Assembly (NCBI GenBank): GCA_019802505.1
Contig: JAFMOC010000173.1
Location: 31,001 to 95,000, forward strand
DNA from: Corydoras sp. C115
Lineage: Eukaryota; Chordata; Actinopteri; Siluriformes; Callichthyidae
DNA: 64,000 bases
Direction of reading: 5' to 3'
Below are positions 22,237-33,407 of the stretch, piece by piece. Both the position numbers and the translations under genes were made by a program. The notes under the pieces are model-generated. The model was not told where the DNA came from, searched no databases, and was given only the letters and a program-made list of their open reading frames with translations. The stretch's first letter is position 1, and each line of letters opens with the position of its first letter.

Positions 22237-22535
22237 GGGTGGCATGATGGCTTAGTGGGTAGCATGTTCTCCTCTCAGCGTTGGTGATTCAGGTTTGAAT
22301 ACCCATCTGGGTGGAGTTTCTATGTTCTCCCCGTGTCAGCGCGAGTTTTCTCCACTCTAAACTGTCTTTATATGGTGACTCTTTACATAGTGTGTGTCCA
22401 TTGATGGATTGGCATCCTGTCCTGGGTGTATCTGCCCAACGCCTAACAATGGTCTCCCCATAATGGGCATGGGAAATACCCATTGCCCCAACCCCTAGTC
22501 ATATTAATAGGATTAAGTGAAAGATAATGAGATAA
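22237..22535 (+). mobile_element. Older V-SINE with deletion
   Basis: The B box is decayed (GGTTTGAAT) and the V domain shortened. Confidence 0.72.
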
Positions 22536-22539
22536 AATG

Positions 22540-22960
22540 AGAAGAAAACGCCAACTATTAAAATGGACTAAGTGTCCTAAACACAAATTTTTGGTTGGCG
22601 TGGTGTTTCAAAATCCCATCACATCGGTTTATCCCCTCATACATAGTGCTTCATACACTAACGTCAGAGTCACTGTGGCACATCAGCGCATTCTACCGGC
22701 CGCTGTACATCAGCGCCCCTTATTGGGTCCTGTTATTATTTGTCATTTGTGAAATCTGGTGCAGCTGTGTCTTGTCATGTGACCATTCCATACATGTTTG
22801 GCCTTTCCTTCCCTGTGTTAAGTGTTGGAACTGGTTTGTGTCGCGTTTATTTCGTGTCTCGTGCTTTTTGTCTGTAATTCACCCAGTGTCTTCTGCATTA
22901 AAATACCATTTAATCATCAGCAGCTTTAGACTTTGTCCGTTCTAGCTGTGGGAAACCAAT
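22540..22960. other. Intronic stretch, no feature recognised
   Basis: No repeat or exon signature. Confidence 0.35.
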
Positions 22961-22965
22961 GTTGC

Positions 22966-23150
22966 ATGGGCAGTGACACCACCCAAATAATACCTGCTAT
23001 GAGGTTGTACTCTGGGGGTCCTGACCATTACACAGTTACGAAGACATAAAGTTTGCAGGGAACTGACTGACTACAGTCTGTAATTGAAGTCTGTATGGTA
23101 AGTGGAACCAATTAAAGGAGTTCCTGATAAAGTGACCAGTCAGTGTATAC
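22966..23150 (-). mobile_element. Family D repeat (CACTTTATTAGG type), deleted copy
   Basis: Reverse strand reads the ACTGGTCACTTTATCAGGAA end, and GGGGTCCTGACCATTACA lies inside. A common fish repeat; class unsure. Confidence 0.55.
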
Positions 23151-23159
23151 TGGAATGCT

Positions 23160-23625
23160 TTTGGAAATTAATTCTGTTCTTTTTTATTTTGGTGAACGTG
23201 GCACTCTTTTATTTTTCATTGCTGTTGGTTTTGTGATATTTGTAGGCAGATCCAGCTTTGCATGTAGAAGGATATTCATAAGGCTTAATGCCGTTTTCTC
23301 CTCAGAATCAGTTTGTATGCTTGCGTGTGTGTATGTGGGGGGGGGGTGTAATTTGTGAGCAGACCAGTGCTATTGATTTTAAAGCTGTGTTCAATTACAG
23401 TAACATGCTGTGTACCAGTCAGAAATTGTCCACCCCGGGGAATAGCCCTACTATCCACTTAAGCATTTTCCTCGTTCAGACGTGCATGAGTTCAGCAGAC
23501 AGCTGTAGCTACGCATTCGGATAAAGTGGAGCTTCAACATTTGGCAAGCTTTTAAATGGTTCTCTATTTCTAGTTCTGAACGTAGATTTCATTTCTAGTA
23601 ATCATTTCTAATAAAATGTAAGCAG
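23160..23625. other. Intronic stretch, no feature recognised
   Basis: Contains only a short G run near 23337. Confidence 0.35.
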
Positions 23626-23629
23626 GTGA

Positions 23630-23778
23630 TATAGCATGTTCTCCTCTCAGCGCTGGGTATCCAGGTTTGAATCCCGATCTGGGTGGAGTTTCCATGTTCT
23701 TCTTGTGATGGGGATTCAAACCGGGAATCCCTAGTGCTGAGAGGAGAACATGCTAACCACTAAGCCACCATGCCACCC
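23630..23778. mobile_element. Two V-SINE heads in inverted orientation
   Basis: A + strand head (23630-23708) meets a - strand head (23709-23778) at CTTGTGATGGGG, making a potential hairpin of tRNA-like heads. Confidence 0.8.
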
Positions 23779-23784
23779 CATACT

Positions 23785-23935
23785 CCAACAGACTAACAAA
23801 ATATGTAGAGAAACATATGGAGCGCAGAATGGAATTGTAGAACCACAAAGTCCATCTATATGATCAGTGGAACTGAAAACACACAGTGATTCTAGAACTG
23901 AGGTGAGGGTATTTGGTAGCCTCCTTATATTTGGA
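23785..23935 (-). mobile_element. Family D repeat fragment
   Basis: Reverse complement of 29838-29972, including the attached V-SINE head. Confidence 0.75.
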
Positions 23936-24240
23936 GGTGGATTGTGAAAAATCAGAACAAACATGTTATCTGCTGCTAACAAGTAATTTCTGGAATACCA
24001 ATAAGCTCACTAATGATGCTGTTATCAGTATTTATGTAATGTTAATTAATCGTAAAATAACGGCAGTTTCCAGATGTTTGAACGCAGATTGGATCAGTAG
24101 GAGCGATGCTCTGCTGCTTGGTGCTGAACCTCATTTGCATTCCTCTGAAGCTCTGTTTGTTAATAAGCAATTAGCTTAATCGTGCAACCTTGCTGAAACC
24201 TGCTGATTCAGATTGATCCACGTTTAATAACAGGATACAT
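23936..24240. promoter_or_regulatory. Candidate conserved non-coding element
   Basis: A repeat-free stretch dense in TAAT motifs (TTAATTAATCG) with an exact octamer ATTTGCAT at 24133-24140 (POU factor site). Conservation cannot be tested here. Confidence 0.25.
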
Positions 24241-24546
24241 CTGTATTGGGCTTACCCACAGCACCCCCGGAGGAAATATGCTCCCGGTGCAAACCCATTC
24301 CTAAGCCAGCTCATCAAAAGCCGACGCGAAAAGAGTACAATTGTTCAGTTTAAACCCAAAAACAACTGGTATAACATTTTTGAAAAACATCCCATCAGTG
24401 TGGTTTGTCAAAGTATTATTGAAGTGTGAAGATGTTGAGTGATGGAGAAGTCTCTCTTTCTCTCTCTCTACACCATCACATGACGTTACTGATGCTCAAC
24501 AGTGGAAGGGAGATTTTAAGGTGCTTGGACTTTAATTATTTCTACT

Positions 24547-24800
24547 TTATTCATTCATTATGTTACACTTAATCATTTACTAATCACCTTTATTAGGGGT
24601 GCAGGAGGGTTCCCCATGTCCATTCGGGGAGAACATTCCAGGCTCTGAGCAGAACACCCAGGACAGGGTGCCTATCACTTAGCACACACACACAAACACA
24701 CTCTATATGGGGCAATTTAGAGTATCCACTTTTCCTTGAATCCATTTTTTAGACTGTAGGAGAACCTGGAGGAAACGGAACAGGTTTAGACACGGAACAC
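24547..24800 (-). mobile_element. Old V-SINE fragment
   Basis: Heavily diverged; tail and V domain recognisable. Confidence 0.65.
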
Positions 24801-24866
24801 ACTTGACTGTGTGTATTATTCTTTCTACTGCACTGAATAATGTTTATAACTCTTTAAATGACCTTA

Positions 24867-25538
24867 TATGTTCGCCTCTCAGCGCTAGGGATTCCCGGTT
24901 CGAATCCCTATCTGGGTGGAGTTTCCATGTTCTCCCCGTGTCAGCGTGGGTTTCTTCCGGGTTCTCCGGTTTCCTCCCACAGTCCAAAAACATCGATCAA
25001 GTCAATTGAATTCTCAAAATTGCCCCATATAGAGTGTGTCTGTGTGAGTGAGTGTGTACCCAGCGATAGATTGGCGCCCTGTCCTGGGTGTATCTGCCCA
25101 GCGCCCGAAACGTTCTCCCCTGGATGGGCATGGGGACCCCCCCCCCCCCCAATAGAGGATAAAGCGGGAGATAATAAATGAATGAATAAAATCAGGGCGG
25201 CACAGTGGCATAGTGGTTGGCACGTTCGCCTCTCAGCACTAGGGATTCCCGGTTCGAATCCCCATCTGGGTGGAGTTTCCATGTTCTCCCCGTGTCCACG
25301 TGGGTTTCCTCCGGGTTCTCCGGTTTCCTCCCACAGTCCAAAACATGGTTCAAGTCAATTGAATTCTCAAAATTTCCCCATATAGAGTGTGTTTGAGTGA
25401 GTGTGTGCCCAGTGATGGATTGGCGCCCTGTCCTGGGTGTATCTGCCCAGCGCCCGAAACGTTCTCCCCTGGATGGGCATGGGGAACCCCACCGCGACCC
25501 TAATAGAGGATAAAGTGGGAGATAATGAATGAATGAAT
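24867..25538 (+). mobile_element. V-SINE dimer
   Basis: Units run 24867-25184 (head truncated) and 25196-25538, joined by AATAAAATCAG (25185-25195), the same join as in the 17.6-19.0 kb array. No outer TSD is seen. Confidence 0.87.
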
Positions 25539-25539
25539 T

Positions 25540-26028
25540 TGAATCAAGAAATCTGCATCGCATATAAGGATGTTGTTTTACCTTTGTTTCTTATTCGGCT
25601 TTGCGTTTTAATTACACACTAATACTCAAATTAATCATTTAATAATGGCAGTGGGATTCTTTCACTCTTTTTTGCTTCTAATACTAATGCAACTTTACTT
25701 GAGCAGAACTGTTTGTTATAGTTTTTGTGTTGCATTGCAGTATAGGTACAGGATCTGAAAACGTTTGCCCCCATACCCTCACGTCACATCAAACCCACAC
25801 AAACACTAAGAAACCACACAAGGTGACTTTGTATGTATTATGCTGGGGACGTGCATTATTATTCCGGATGTGATGGGAGATGTGATATGAGCAACTGCAA
25901 TCATTAAACTAATAATTAGTTGTTTTTTTTAATTAATATGGCATTATTGTTCACCAGCATTGTATACAGCCTGTGCCAGTACTTGCAATTCCTCAAATCA
26001 GGTCGTATCTTATAACAGGGTCTGAATT
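25540..26028. other. Intronic stretch, no feature recognised
   Basis: AT-rich, with T and A runs only. Confidence 0.35.
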
Positions 26029-26030
26029 GA

Positions 26031-26133
26031 AACATCCATTCATTCATCTTCTACCTCTATTGAGGTCACTGTGGGGTTCCCCATGCTCATCCAGGGGAGA
26101 ACATTCCAGGAGCTGGGCAGATACACTCAAAAA
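26031..26133 (-). mobile_element. Old tail-only V-SINE
   Basis: Ends near GGGCAGATACACTC. Confidence 0.6.
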
Positions 26134-26180
26134 ACAAAGGTGGTGCATAGGTGGAAGTTTTGATTTGATAATGTGTGGTA

Positions 26181-26544
26181 TAGAGCGGCACGGTGGCTTA
26201 GTGGTTGGCACGTTCTCCTCTCAGCACTAGGGATTCCCGGTTCGAATCCCCATCTGGGTGGAGTTTCCATGTTCTCCCCGTGTCCGCGTGGGTTTCCTCC
26301 GGGTTCTCCGGTTTCCTCCCACAGTCCAAAAACATGGATCAAGTCAGTTGAGTTCTCCAAATTGCCCCATATAGTGTGTATGTGTGCGTGTCTGTGTGAG
26401 TGTGTGCCCAGCGATAGATTGGCGCCCTGTCCTGGGTGGATCTGCCCAGCGCCTGAAACGTTCTCCCCTGGATGGGCGTGGGGAACCCCCCCCCGCGACC
26501 CTAATATAGGACAAAGCGGAAGATAATGAATGAATGAATGAATG
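26181..26544 (+). mobile_element. V-SINE with 11-bp TSD
   Basis: Complete; AATGTGTGGTA at 26170-26180 and 26545-26555. Confidence 0.92.
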
Positions 26545-26639
26545 AATGTGTGGTACCTGGTCTGAGAAGTTGGAGAACCACTAGTCTAGACTGTATAATT
26601 TTGATCCAATTACCCAATACGCATTTAAAAAAAAAACTA

Positions 26640-26945
26640 TTGTAAACACAGTACAGTTACCTCAGTAAACCTCTTTTCTGTGATTTATTCTTAATAATGC
26701 ACAACCTCAAGTGCCTTATTATTTTTATAAAAAGGTTACAAACACACTATAATAAAAAAAAAATTAAAAAAAGGTTTGCGTTTATTGGAAGCAATATATT
26801 AATAAACTGGACTCAGCTGATCGCTGAGTAACAGGATACCGGTGTCTTTAACAATGGAATACTGCCATCTAGTAGCCAAAATTATAGGCTGCAATTCATA
26901 AAATACAACAGGAAAATGATGTATATCCATACCAGTGGTATGAGT
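26640..26945. mobile_element. MITE family C fragment
   Basis: Shares CCTCTTTTCTGTGATTTATT and ACTGCCATCTAGTAGCC with the copies at 41399 and 57881. Confidence 0.6.
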
Positions 26946-26949
26946 AGCA

Positions 26950-27720
26950 CAGTTTGAGCACCACTGGTTTAGTAGACATTTATGAAAACTTTTCTGATTG
27001 AAAACCCATAAATTGCTTCTGGCTTGAGCTTTACTTTAATTCTATTCTCTTGTCTGTAAGAGCTCTTGGGTCTAATTAAGCACGAGAGGTCTTGCTTGTC
27101 ACCGCATGAGTAATCGATAGAGACACAGGGCACCACTGAAATATCATTATTACAATTATTAAACATTTCTTGTGATGGAAATGCTGCTTTCTGCTAAAAC
27201 TGTGTACTCACACAATAGTCACTGCACCCAATTGTCACCATTATTCAGTTTATACGTTAATCACAAAAAAAAAACACGTCACAATATGATCGGTGTTTGT
27301 ACAGAAAAGCAATAACTCAAGAGTAACCATGTTCTTAAACATTTACAGAGGGGGTTGCCTGAGCTTTTGTTGCTTTTGTTTTTTCAGATGACAAATATCT
27401 GATAAAGGGATTTCGTGGGAAATCACCATGGTTATTGCAGGCTGCTTTGGAGCGATGTAGCATGCTCAGGCCGTGGGTGGAAATCAGAAGCTCCCTCACT
27501 ATCGTGCTGCTGTACAGCTGGTTCATTTAGATTAATGATGCTGCACCGTTTTTATTTTATAAAATTATGTTTAGGACTTTTTTAAAAAGTACACATTTGA
27601 CTCGTGTTGACTCGTGTGAATCCAGTCACTTTGTAGATTCTTTTAACCCCTTATTCATCCACAGAACAAGATGTATACATTTCATTTTCTTTATGGTTAA
27701 ATAATACACATTGTAAATAT
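26950..27720. other. Repeat-free intronic stretch, possible conserved non-coding DNA
   Basis: Two blocks, about 27000-27170 and 27370-27540, look compositionally unlike neighbouring junk. No exon signals. Confidence 0.25.
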
Positions 27721-27723
27721 GTC

Positions 27724-27913
27724 GGGGTCTTAGTGGTTAGCATGTTCTCCTCTCAGTGTTGAGGATCTAGGTTTGAATCCCAATCTGGGTGGAGTTTTTG
27801 TGTTCTCCATACGGGATCAGCGTGGGTTTTCACCGGGTTTTCCAATCTCCCACAGTCCAAAAACATGGATTTAAAGTAAATGAATGCTCTAAATTGCCCC
27901 ATATAGTGTGTGT
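27724..27913 (+). mobile_element. Old V-SINE, tail lost
   Basis: Decayed B box (GGTTTGAATCC); stops at CATATAGTGTGTG. Confidence 0.7.
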
Positions 27914-28107
27914 TTATTCAAGAAAATATTATAATCATTAATATCACATGTGGTACATGAGATAAGAACGAAATTATGGGTCACAGACCCCGGATTACCC
28001 TGTTCTTTTAAAGTTATAATTTAAATTTAAATTTTAAAGAAGAAAATGACCATTTTTTTTAAATACAGTATATAGATATGTGAAATATAATAGAATATAC
28101 AACTATG

Positions 28108-28132
28108 AATATATATATATATATATATATAT

Positions 28133-28166
<34 letters not shown>

Positions 28167-28232
28167 CTACATATATATATATATATATATATAGTTAAAA
28201 TATCTATATTATATATATATATATATATAGTT
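28108..28232. repeat. Interrupted (AT)n microsatellite
   Basis: Several long TA runs separated by ACAA, ACTAC and GTTAAA spacers. Confidence 0.92.
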
Positions 28233-28668
28233 AAAATATTCTATATTATATGTATATGTGTGTGTATAAAGTAGTATACAATAGATATAAATATAGAATA
28301 TAAATATAGCAGCATATAAAATGTATATTGTGAGATGATGATGAGGTATTTTGGTGGAGTGATGATAACGTGTGTGAACGTCTTGTTTATGTGAGTGAGT
28401 GTATGATTGGAGCCCTGTCCCTGGTGTAAATTTTTCATTAATTTCTTTGATTAAGTTCCAAAACACTAGCAGGCTTAATGACAGGTAAAAAAAAAACTAT
28501 AAATGTAATTAGGGTTGGGTAAACTTTTGTTAATAGCAGAAGCCTTATTCTGCTCTCCATCATGTCTGTGCTATTTATAGAAGTGGGCCGGTTAAAAAAG
28601 TTTTTGTATGATAATGTGAAACCATCAGTGTAATTGCCTGATGTATCTCTCTGCTGTGTATGTTTCAG

Positions 28669-28783
28669 ATGAGAGGCTGTGTGCCGCTTTCGAACCGGCG
28701 TCGTGTAGCCGTAGCCATGAGGTTTCTCTGTGGTGGCAGGAGACTGTAAGGACATACGAGACGGCGGGAACTTTCTTACCATC
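28669..28783 (+). other. osbpl6: 5' UTR part of the first coding exon, with uORF
   Basis: A pyrimidine-rich stretch ending in TTTCAG (28663-28668) is the acceptor. The exon opens with an ATG (28669) that reads a 26-codon uORF ending TAA at 28747-28749, in a different frame from the main ORF. An in-frame TGA at 28718-28720 shows the main ORF cannot extend upstream within this exon past it. Confidence 0.6.
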
Positions 28784-28924
28784 ATGTCGTACCACCATTC
28801 GCGAAATCGCCAAGGCCGGGCCAGTAGCGTGGAAGAGAGGATTGCAACCCCCATTCACAAAAGCTCCACCCCCACACACAAGAGTGCCTCCTCCTCCTCA
28901 TCGTCTCAGAGAGACAGCCGACAG
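28784..28924 (+). CDS. osbpl6: ORP6 coding exon 1 (residues 1-47)
   Basis: The start is the first ATG after the in-frame TGA at 28718, with A at position -3. The 47 residues are basic and Ser/Thr-rich, ending SSSSSSQRDSRQ before donor GTGAGC in phase 0. The motif STPTHKSASS and the QRDSRQ end recall the N-terminus of human ORP6; the first about 20 residues differ. In human ORP6 I recall a further alternative exon between QRDSRQ and the next exon. I did not find it in the following 9.4 kb, though a short divergent exon could be missed. No signal peptide is visible, as expected for a cytosolic protein. Confidence 0.85.
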
Positions 28925-29525
28925 GTGAGCCAAAGCTGGAACCACAGTCTTCTACGCCCAAGCTACAACCACACTCACATTTTTTTTTCTGTCGTATTTC
29001 GGATCTACAGCCTGTATTCAATAGAACAAATATATTCCAAACTGCTGCTTATTGGTTAACATGTAACCCATACACCCACTTTGAGATGATAAGACATATG
29101 ATACCACAGACCTGTGTCTGTTTCAGCTGCTGTACCTAATTGCATGCACTTTTGCATATGTGGGATTCGCCCGTGTGGTTTTCTATTCCATCACGATATA
29201 TTCCATTGGCTCGGGATATCCTCGAGCCCGAAGCATTTGAATTGGAATTTGGTTATGCGAACACTGACAGTGAAAAGAAACAGATGAGCAGATTGTGTAG
29301 TGTTCTCAATGTAAACTAGAAATATGAATGAAGAAGGAAATCAAAGCACATGATGGGATTCAGGCCGAGACCGGTCACACATGAGTAGTAAAGTAAGTCA
29401 TTCAACCTGAATTATTGATCAATTTGGGACTATATTATTATTATTGCAGTGTCTCCAAAGATCTTTCACTGATCAGTATGATGGACCTCACCTATCATCT
29501 AAAATTAATAATGTCTGTTTCGTGT
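28925..29525. other. Start of intron after coding exon 1
   Basis: No repeat is recognised and no convincing exon seen. Confidence 0.4.
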
Positions 29526-29530
29526 ATTAG

Positions 29531-29834
29531 GGCGGCACGGTGGCTTAGTGGTTTAGCACGTTCTCCTCTCAGCGCTAGGGATTCCTGGTTCGAATCCCCA
29601 TCTGGGTGGAGTTTCCATGTTCTCCCCGTGTCCGCGTGGGTTTCCTCCGGGTTCTCCGGTTTCATCCCACAGTCCAAAAACATGGATCAAGTCAATTGAA
29701 TTCTCCTAAAATTGCCACATATAGAGTGTGTCTGTGTGAGTGAGTGTGTGCCCAGCGATGGATTGGCGCCCTGTCCTGGGTCTATCTGCCCAGCGCCCGA
29801 AACATTCTCCCCTGGATGGGCATGGGGAACCCAA
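29531..29834 (+). mobile_element. V-SINE, tail lost
   Basis: Stops at GGGGAACCC where a family D repeat begins. Confidence 0.88.
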
Positions 29835-29837
29835 GGA

Positions 29838-29972
29838 GGCTACCAAATACCCTCACCTCAGTTCTAGAATCACTGTCTGTGTGTTTTCAGTTCCACTGAT
29901 CATATAGATGGAACAACAATTCCATTCTGTGCTCCATCTGTTTCTCTACATATTTTGTTAGTCTGTTTGAGT
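29838..29972 (+). mobile_element. Family D repeat fragment
   Basis: Contains CCACTGATCATATAGATGG and TCTCTACATATTTTGTTAG; an inverted copy lies at 23785. Confidence 0.7.
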
Positions 29973-29975
29973 ATG

Positions 29976-30318
29976 GGGTGGCTTAGTGCTTAGCACGTTC
30001 TCCTCTCAGCGCTAGGGATTCCCGGTTCGAATCCCCATCTGGGTGGAGTTTCCGTGTTCTCCCCGTTTCCACGTGGGTTTCCTCCGGGTTCTCCGGTTTC
30101 CTCCCACAGTCCAAAAACATGGATCAAGTCAATTAAATTCTCCAAAAATTGCCCCATATAGAGAGTGTGTCTATGTGAGTGAGTGTGTGCCCAGCGATGG
30201 ATTGGCGTCCTGTCCTGGGTGTATCTGCCCAGCGCCTGAAACGTTCTCCCCTGGATGGGCATGGGGAACCCCACCGCGACCCTAATAGAGGATAAAGCGG
30301 GAGATAATGAATAAATTA
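29976..30318 (+). mobile_element. V-SINE, full length
   Basis: A and B boxes intact apart from TTAGTGC for TTAGTGG. Confidence 0.88.
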
Positions 30319-30319
30319 A

Positions 30320-30945
30320 TGTTTCGTGTAAATGAATGTTTCGTGTAATGTTTCGAATAAATGAATGTTTCGTTTCGTATTAACACTGCATTCCAAAAAA
30401 GATTCTCTTACCTTTAGCGGTACAAAGGCTTGGGAACATGTGGCTCCTTTAAAAGTACACAGAGTTCTCTTGAGTTCCTCCAATAAGCCCAATTAGGTGT
30501 GATGTGGTTGCAGGTGAGATTTTCTTCAAAAATAACCTTCTTCAGTAACCCTGAATGAAAATTTGCTTTAATAAGTTTTTTTTTTTTTTTTTTTTGCTTG
30601 GCCTTTTCAACCAGTATCCACACATTATTATTACTTTATGATTTTTAAAACTCTGTATTTATTATTTTGTTCTATTAACATGCAAGTAGCGCATGAATGA
30701 CTATTTTTAATGTTGCTTGTTGATTTTACCAGAAATGTCTTGGTACTCTAAAATATATTCGTACTTGGAGAAAACCATTGTGGTAAATTCGATAGGGTGA
30801 CACGGTCCCAACAAAATAAGCTTTATTTTACCAAAAAGAGGGGGTTTGGATACAAGAACGCGATAATAACGCACTAATTAATACTGGCCTTCAACCGTTA
30901 GTAGTAATTTTTCCACAGGACAGGTACGGCAACACATGTTTATTT
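30320..30945. other. Intronic stretch with (T)n
   Basis: The short motif AATGTTTCGT recurs at 30320-30375 and a T run lies at about 30570-30595. Nothing else is recognised. Confidence 0.4.
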
Positions 30946-30946
30946 T

Positions 30947-31187
30947 TCATTCATTCATTCATTCATTATCTCCCGCTTTATCCTCTATTAGGGTCGCGGT
31001 GGGGTTCCCCATGCCCATCCAGGGGAGAACGTCTCGGGCGCTGGGCAGATACACCCAGGACAGGGCGCCAATCCATCGCTGGGCACACACTCACTCACAC
31101 AGACACACTCTATATGGGGCAATTTGGAGAATTCAATTGACTTGATCCATGTTTTTAGACTGTGGGAGGAAACCGGAGAACCCGGAG
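30947..31187 (-). mobile_element. V-SINE, head half lost
   Basis: Ends GAACCCGGAG beside the (TA)n at 31224. Confidence 0.85.
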
Positions 31188-31220
31188 GTGAGAACCGGGA
31201 ATATATATATGCACCCACGT

Positions 31221-31223
<3 letters not shown>

Positions 31224-31288
<65 letters not shown>
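31224..31288. repeat. (TA)n microsatellite
   Basis: Uninterrupted TA run between two opposed V-SINEs. Confidence 0.95.
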
Positions 31289-31291
<3 letters not shown>

Positions 31292-31301
31292 CTCTCCCTC
31301 C

Positions 31302-31630
31302 AGGCACGGTGGCTTAGTGGTTGGCACGTTCGCCTCTCAGCGTTAGGGATTCCCGGTTCGAATCCCCATCTGGGTGGAGTTTCCATGTTCTCCCCATGTC
31401 TGCGTGGGTTTCCTCCGGGTTCTCCGGTTTCCTCCCCAGTCCAAAAACATGGATCAAGTTAATTGCGTTCTCCAAATTGCCCCATATAGAGTGTGTTTGA
31501 GTGAGTGAGTGTGTCCCAGCGATGGATTGGCGCCCTGTCCTGGGTCTATCTGCCCAGCGCCCATTCTCCCCTGGATGGGCATGGGGAAGACCCTAATAGA
31601 GGATAAAGCGGGAGATAATGAATGAATAAT
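31302..31630 (+). mobile_element. V-SINE
   Basis: Head complete; a short deletion removes the CGAGACG segment before the tail. Confidence 0.87.
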
Positions 31631-31792
31631 AATAATAATAATAATATAATCCCCATGTCAATGAAATAGTAGGTAATATTAATAAAGATAATGCTAATAA
31701 TAATAAATTAATAATAATAATAAAGTAATAATAATAATAATAAAGTAATAAATAATAATAAATATAAAATATATATATTATATACAGTATAT
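31629..31792. repeat. (AAT)n-rich microsatellite
   Basis: AATAAT runs interrupted by AAAG and TATA. Confidence 0.85.
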
Positions 31793-31794
31793 AA

Positions 31795-32285
31795 GTAATA
31801 AATAACAATATATGATTTGTAACCTAGACCTGAGTTTGTGTTAAACAGTGAGAGTTTTTTCACAGTCACAGTAGCAGCAGAATGTCAAAATCTTAATTTT
31901 TATTTTTGTGCAAAAGGCATAATAGTGCAAAAAAAAAAGTCTTGTGTGCAATGGATTAATGGATTTATTTCCTTAGTAGTTAATATACACACCATCGCTG
32001 AAAGTTAGTCAAGATTAACTGTTAAGCTGTGTTCGAATTCTGGTGCTGCAATGACAATTACAATTAATTACACACACAGTTGTTCAGTTAATTTCTTTGT
32101 GAATGGATGTTAAAACCAAAAGGTAGTTTTGAATGTCAGCTGTACACACCTCGCTGGAGAAGAACGCTTTAGTATGCAGGAGCATGTTCTCCTCCTACAT
32201 TGTGATTACTAATTCTTGAGTCCAGGAGATAAGTATTGAGGACTGGAAGCTTTGTAACCAATTAATAAATGGTATTGTTAAATCC
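31795..32285. other. Intronic stretch, no feature recognised
   Basis: AT-rich; no exon signals. Confidence 0.35.
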
Positions 32286-32295
32286 TGATGAAGCG

Positions 32296-32518
32296 TTTTG
32301 GACAGGTTAGCACTCCATCACAGGGCGGACACCCAAACACATTCACACTCGGGGATAATTTGATACCTCCGATTCACCCATCTTGCATGTTGTTAGATTG
32401 TGGGAGGAAACTGGAGCTACCTGAGGAAACCAATGTGGGGAAAACATGCAAACATTACACAAAAATCACCCTGCCCTCCCGTCTGGGGATTAAAACAAGG
32501 ATTTATTTTGCTGTGGGG
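32296..32518 (-). mobile_element. Divergent V-domain SINE, different subfamily
   Basis: AGATTGTGGGAGGAAACTGGAG and ACTCCATCACAGGGCGGACA are V-domain sequence, but tail and head differ from the main family. Confidence 0.55.
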
Positions 32519-32531
32519 TGACTGGGCTACC

Positions 32532-32875
32532 CATCCATCCATTATCTTCCGCTTTATCCTCTATTAGGGTCACGGTGGGGTTCCCCATGCCCATCCAGGG
32601 GAGAACGTTTCGGGCGCTGGGCAGATACACCCAGGACAGGGCGCCAATCTAACGCTGGGCACACACTCACTCACACAGACACACTCTATATGGGGCAATT
32701 TGGAGAACTCAATTGACTTAATCCATGTTTTTGGACTGTGGGAGGAAACCGGAGAATCCGGAGGAAACCCACGCGGACACGGGGAGGACATGGAAACTCC
32801 ACCCAGATGGGGATTCGAACCAGGAATCCCTAGCGCTGAGAGGAGAACATGCCAACCACTAAGCCACCCAGTCTG
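32532..32875 (-). mobile_element. V-SINE with 13-bp TSD
   Basis: TGACTGGGCTACC at 32519-32531 and 32876-32888. Confidence 0.92.
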
Positions 32876-32938
32876 TGACTGGGCTACCTGTCAATAATTA
32901 GATTTAGTGCATGTTTAAGCAACTTAACACATTCCTTA

Positions 32939-33134
32939 ATCATTCATTCATTCATTATCTCCCGCTTTATCCTCTATTAGGGTCGCGGTGGGGTTCCCCA
33001 TGCCCATCAGGGGGAGAAAGTTTCGGGCGCTGGGCAGATACACCCAGGACAGGGCGCCAATATATCACTGTGCCACACTTTCTCACACAAACACACTCTA
33101 TATGGGACAATTTGGAGTTTTCAATTGACCTTAA
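32939..33134 (-). mobile_element. V-SINE, head half lost
   Basis: Runs from the tail to TCAATTGACC. Confidence 0.82.
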
Positions 33135-33135
33135 A

Positions 33136-33305
33136 GCGGCAAGATGGCTTAGTGGTTAGAAACGTTCTTGTCTCGGGTCTCTGTCTCGCAGTCAAAAAAC
33201 ATGAATTCAAGATAAATTGAATGCTTTAGATTGCCCCATATAGTGTGTTTGTGTTTGTGTCTCTGTGAGTGAGTGTGCCTGATGGATTGGCCAGTTTGTC
33301 TTGCT
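33136..33305 (+). mobile_element. Old V-SINE with internal deletion
   Basis: Head joined directly to the AAAAAACATGAATTCAAG part. Confidence 0.65.
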
Positions 33306-33407
33306 GAAAGTCCCTCTCCTGTTGTTCCATGGATCTCTTTTTCCACAGCATGCGATGTTACTGCTTATAAAGGATGCACACGTTCATCCGGCATAGCTAT
33401 CTATCTA

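Noticed and set aside
28730..28783. GTG start extending ORP6 by 18 residues
   Set aside because: Non-ATG initiation is not supported, and the ATG at 28784 has a suitable context after an in-frame stop at 28718.
28641..28928. Overlapping 95-residue frame on the + strand across coding exon 1
   Set aside because: It begins before the splice acceptor and is out of phase with the ORP6 frame.
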